Assembly (NCBI GenBank): GCA_930367205.1
Contig: OV884012.1
Span: forward strand, 60,657,239-60,721,238
Direction: 5' to 3'
DNA: 64,000 bases
Origin: Acanthosoma haemorrhoidale
Lineage: Eukaryota; Arthropoda; Insecta; Hemiptera; Acanthosomatidae
The notes beneath the pieces were generated by a model. It had not been told where the DNA came from, did not search any database, and worked only from the letters and a program-made list of their open reading frames with translations. The translations under genes and the position numbers were made by a program. Below are positions 60,930 through 64,000 of this stretch, one piece after another (position 1 is the first letter of the stretch; the number at the start of each line of letters is the position of its first letter).

Positions 60930-62999
60930 ATAACATATACTACAACCGCCACTTCGACAGAAATAATAATTACTTATGTTTGTACGCTTATTTGTACTGA
61001 TATCACAATTCTACTATGTAATAACGTTTACATAGGCATAATCTAAATATTAAATTTGTTGTAAAGGCTTATGTATTTACCAGCGTTTTATGGAGGCTCG
61101 GCGAAGAAAACTTGTGCCCAGTATAGTTTTCATCTTAACTTTTAATTGCAATGTTACCCTATCTTCGGTTGGGAAATATTATATATATTTTTTTTCACGC
61201 CTCCTCTCAAAAAATTCAAACCCAGTTTTCGACAGAGAAACAGTAACTTTTCGTGTTTTTTTTTTTGTTTTTTTGCAATTTTATACTTAAAAAAAGCTTG
61301 TTTATTTTGCACTCTATTTCTTCACTTACTTCTATTGTACGTTTTAAAATTATATAACCACTTTTCTTCGTCATAATTCTTGCAAGTCCTTTAATAAACG
61401 TAATAAGGCTGGACGCAGGGAAAAGGATGAAGTTTTCTTATTTAATAATTCAGGAGTATTAACAAACTTTTAATCACCAAATTATTTAGAGAAAGTTTTA
61501 AAATATTTACAATTAAATTAGCTCAGGTGTACTGGCAATTATTTTATTTTAATTACAACACTAAATATTAGTATTCTATATAAAAATAAAAAAGTATTGC
61601 TGATATGATCCCTAAATCTAATTAAATTTGAAATAGCTTTCGACTTATAAATTCACACTTTGTCTACTTTTGATGGGAGTTCAGAAAGGTTTTTAACTTC
61701 GCTAAAAATGGATATAAATGAGAATAATTTATTAAATTTTATATTACTCCTTTTCCTTGCTGAACAAAAAATAATATTTCTTAGATAAACAGACCTTTTG
61801 GTCTTTTATACCCTCTCAGCCACTTATTTATCGATAATTTTAGCCTCATTCTGCACTGAAAGTAATTCAAATTCAATTCACTGCCTTGACCCAACATTGC
61901 GATTTCATCAAACCTCCTTATAGATGGAAAGTACTGATGATGGCGTAGACTAAACAGTTAACAAAACGTTAACAGCCAATTGATCATACAAATAATAAAT
62001 ACTTTTTGAACAACGACCAATATTAAAAACTGTTCTTATTCGATTTCCTTCAACGAAGTTCAGTATCAAATCAACTTCCTAAGTATCATTAACGCAAAGT
62101 GTCACAAATAAGACCTTGAGTTGATTTTTTTTTTTTTAATTAGATACGTGTGACACATTGAACTTATGGCAAGTGGTAGAGCATTTGACACACGTGACCA
62201 AAATGGGGTAACAAAGTAATAAGAATAAAACGCGTATTATATTTTCTTCACATAATAGACTAGAGCTATATATCTCATCTTCTGGAGCTTCGTAGAATGA
62301 TGGTAGTAGGTACATAAACATTCAAGCTAAGGAGTCTTGTTCCAAAAATACTAATTTATTGTCGAGTCCAAAACGAGAGACTTTAATTTCATGCCGACCC
62401 CCCCCCCCATGGACGTGGGCATGTTACACACCGTAAAGCGTAAAGATATTACACAATATAAAGTTTTGGGAGTGACAAGAACAATAATATGACGCGTTTC
62501 AATGCGTTTTTTCTATGATAACAATTTAGCAGACAACACGATTATATATTTTTATTTAAATATATTTGATTTGTTCAAATAGACAAAAATAGCGTTAGTC
62601 ATTTCGCAATCATATAATTACATTTTAAGAGATTATCGTTCTACCCTTAATCAATACAAATAAATTATGTTTAATACTATGTGTAAGTACTTATCTTATA
62701 TCTTAATTAATATGTAAAAGTATGTTTCTTGTTCTGACGATGCATGAATAGATGCAACATCGACTTATGATGTACAATAAAAAAAGTTATATTTAGAGAA
62801 TCTTCAAGTTTTTTTTTATAATATAATATAAATAATACCAACATACAAATGTCTCTGTTTGAGTAATACTTCGAAGAATCAATTATTTTCGTTAAAAAAA
62901 GGTAATCTTCGATCTTATTGAAAAATGGCTCGACAACTGATCCTCAAACCGACTAGTATATTTAGTCTTTGAGAAATGTCTGGAGAAGATATTTCAACC
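60930..62999. other. Unique AT-rich sequence, no gene seen
   Basis: Module-F-like words occur at about 61934-62000 (a perfect CTGATGA, then AAAACGTT and AATAAA) and 62735-62800 (CTGACGA, the stem TGCAT/ATGCA, then AATAAA). An 11-base C run lies at 62398-62408. No gene is supported. Confidence 0.45.
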
Positions 63000-63560
63000 C
63001 CACCCCTCGTGTAACTTTTAATGCGTAAATATGAATATGGTAATGGCTTGCGAGTCCCGCATTCGACATGGCAACTTCAAATATGAAAATTCGCTCAATA
63101 ACGCATTAAAATAACTTTAGGGGAAGAGAAGAAGTTTCCCCGATGGGACGAGCATCCACCCCTACACCTGACTCATGGTAATGCAGTCGCAGGAGACAGA
63201 AGGCACATAACCGGACCGAGGTCTAAGCTTGTTTACTCCGCGGGCCCTCTAAGTGGCAAACCTTGCTGCCCATTAGGGCAATACCGCCCCTCCCTCAGAC
63301 CTGAGCCCAGAAATGAAAATAAATGAAGATACAGAGCTTGACTACTTTAATCCGATATTCCCTCCTCCTGGAACACCTGAATTTATAACTGGGCCATTAA
63401 GCTACACTTCTTACACTTACACCTTTCCAGAGTACACTTTCGAGGAGAGCTTTTGAGTTATGTTCTCTTCGAGAGGCTTTTAAGTCGACAACCCTCTCGA
63501 GGGAGCCATTATCGAGCCAATGATCTATTAGCCGCCTTGAAAAAACAGTGGAGTGTACCA
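63000..63560. other. Candidate non-coding regulatory island
   Basis: A GC-richer, repeat-free block with no long ORF. It contains internal near-repeats around CTCTCGAGGGAG (about 63440-63520). A regulatory role is inference from composition and isolation. Confidence 0.25.
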
Positions 63561-64000
63561 TGATTCTAGGGCAGTATTTCTTGTTCGAAATTCAGGTGAA
63601 ACATTCTAAAATTTCAACTAGGTGACACATTGAAAAAAAATTAATTTTAAGTACTCATCAAAATTCAGATTAAAGGTTCTGATATGGCTGTAAAAACATT
63701 CCGCACGCCATGACTGTTCAAACGACTTTTTGTAATTAGAGTTAGCTAAAGACGCAACAAATGATTATTATCATGTAATGACAGGAAAATAGTTATTTTT
63801 TAAATGCCAAGCAATTGGTTAATATCCCTTAATTATTCTCATGGGTTTTCTTTTATTTTGAGCAGCCTCGTGGCATCAAAAAGAACTTCCATGTGAAATA
63901 GCCTGTATATCCAATACGGATTGAGCTGGAGGATTATAATGGTATTTATTGATCATAGTATGATAAGACAATACAAAAATAACATGCTAATCATCAGGAC
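63561..64000. other. Unique AT-rich sequence to window end
   Basis: No gene, repeat copy or element boundary seen. Confidence 0.5.

Overview
The window is AT-rich, non-coding-looking eukaryotic DNA, most likely from an arthropod (probably an insect). That reading rests on the base composition, long gene-free stretches, jockey-type LINE tails, a BED-finger hAT transposon and many short retroposon tails with AATAAA signals and poly(A). A narrower guess (for example Hemiptera) is only an impression. I see no prokaryotic operon, rRNA, credible tRNA, CRISPR array or recognisable host protein-coding exon. The window is either intergenic or lies inside a very large intron.

The one convincing intact coding region is a 601-codon hAT transposase on the minus strand (17515-19320). 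It lies inside a complete DNA transposon (17245-19761) with imperfect 14-bp terminal inverted repeats and an 8-bp target duplication. A second, non-autonomous hAT-type element (600-1810) has 13-bp perfect TIRs and its own 8-bp target duplication. A third DNA-transposon-like object is a 1.08-kb near-perfect inverted repeat (54101-55182) bounded by TTAA and CCC/GGG termini, as in piggyBac-type elements. A small 222-bp element (8878-9099) has 30-bp perfect terminal inverted repeats.

Retroposed sequence is spread across the rest. Family A (eight copies, 3470 to 60918) is a 3' tail with an AATAAA signal. Family B (43110-43553, 48576-49060, 49426-49850) consists of 5'-truncated jockey-like LINE ends, two of which keep the C-terminal codons of the reverse-transcriptase ORF. 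Family D (30706-31031, 45031-45233, 55183-55352) is another LINE-like tail, with clear target duplications at two copies. A scattered module F combines TGAYGATG, a short stem, GGCGAAAY and AATAAA, and resembles degenerate hammerhead or Penelope-type sequence. One copy of A and two of B start with the same short 5' module, so one head is joined to unrelated tails.

Layout: 0-3.4 kb hAT MITE and AT-rich flank; 3.4-17 kb sparse repeats plus a few GC-richer islands; 17.2-19.8 kb autonomous hAT; 22-31 kb family A and D copies and a 28-bp minisatellite (26925-27521); 31-43 kb mostly unique sequence with islands that could be conserved regulatory DNA; 43-50 kb a dense nest of B, D and A copies with an 840-bp-period duplication; 54-55.4 kb the giant hairpin and a D copy; 56-61 kb two more A copies; 61-64 kb unique sequence. 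The genes do not form a pathway: the coding content is transposon machinery and its debris.
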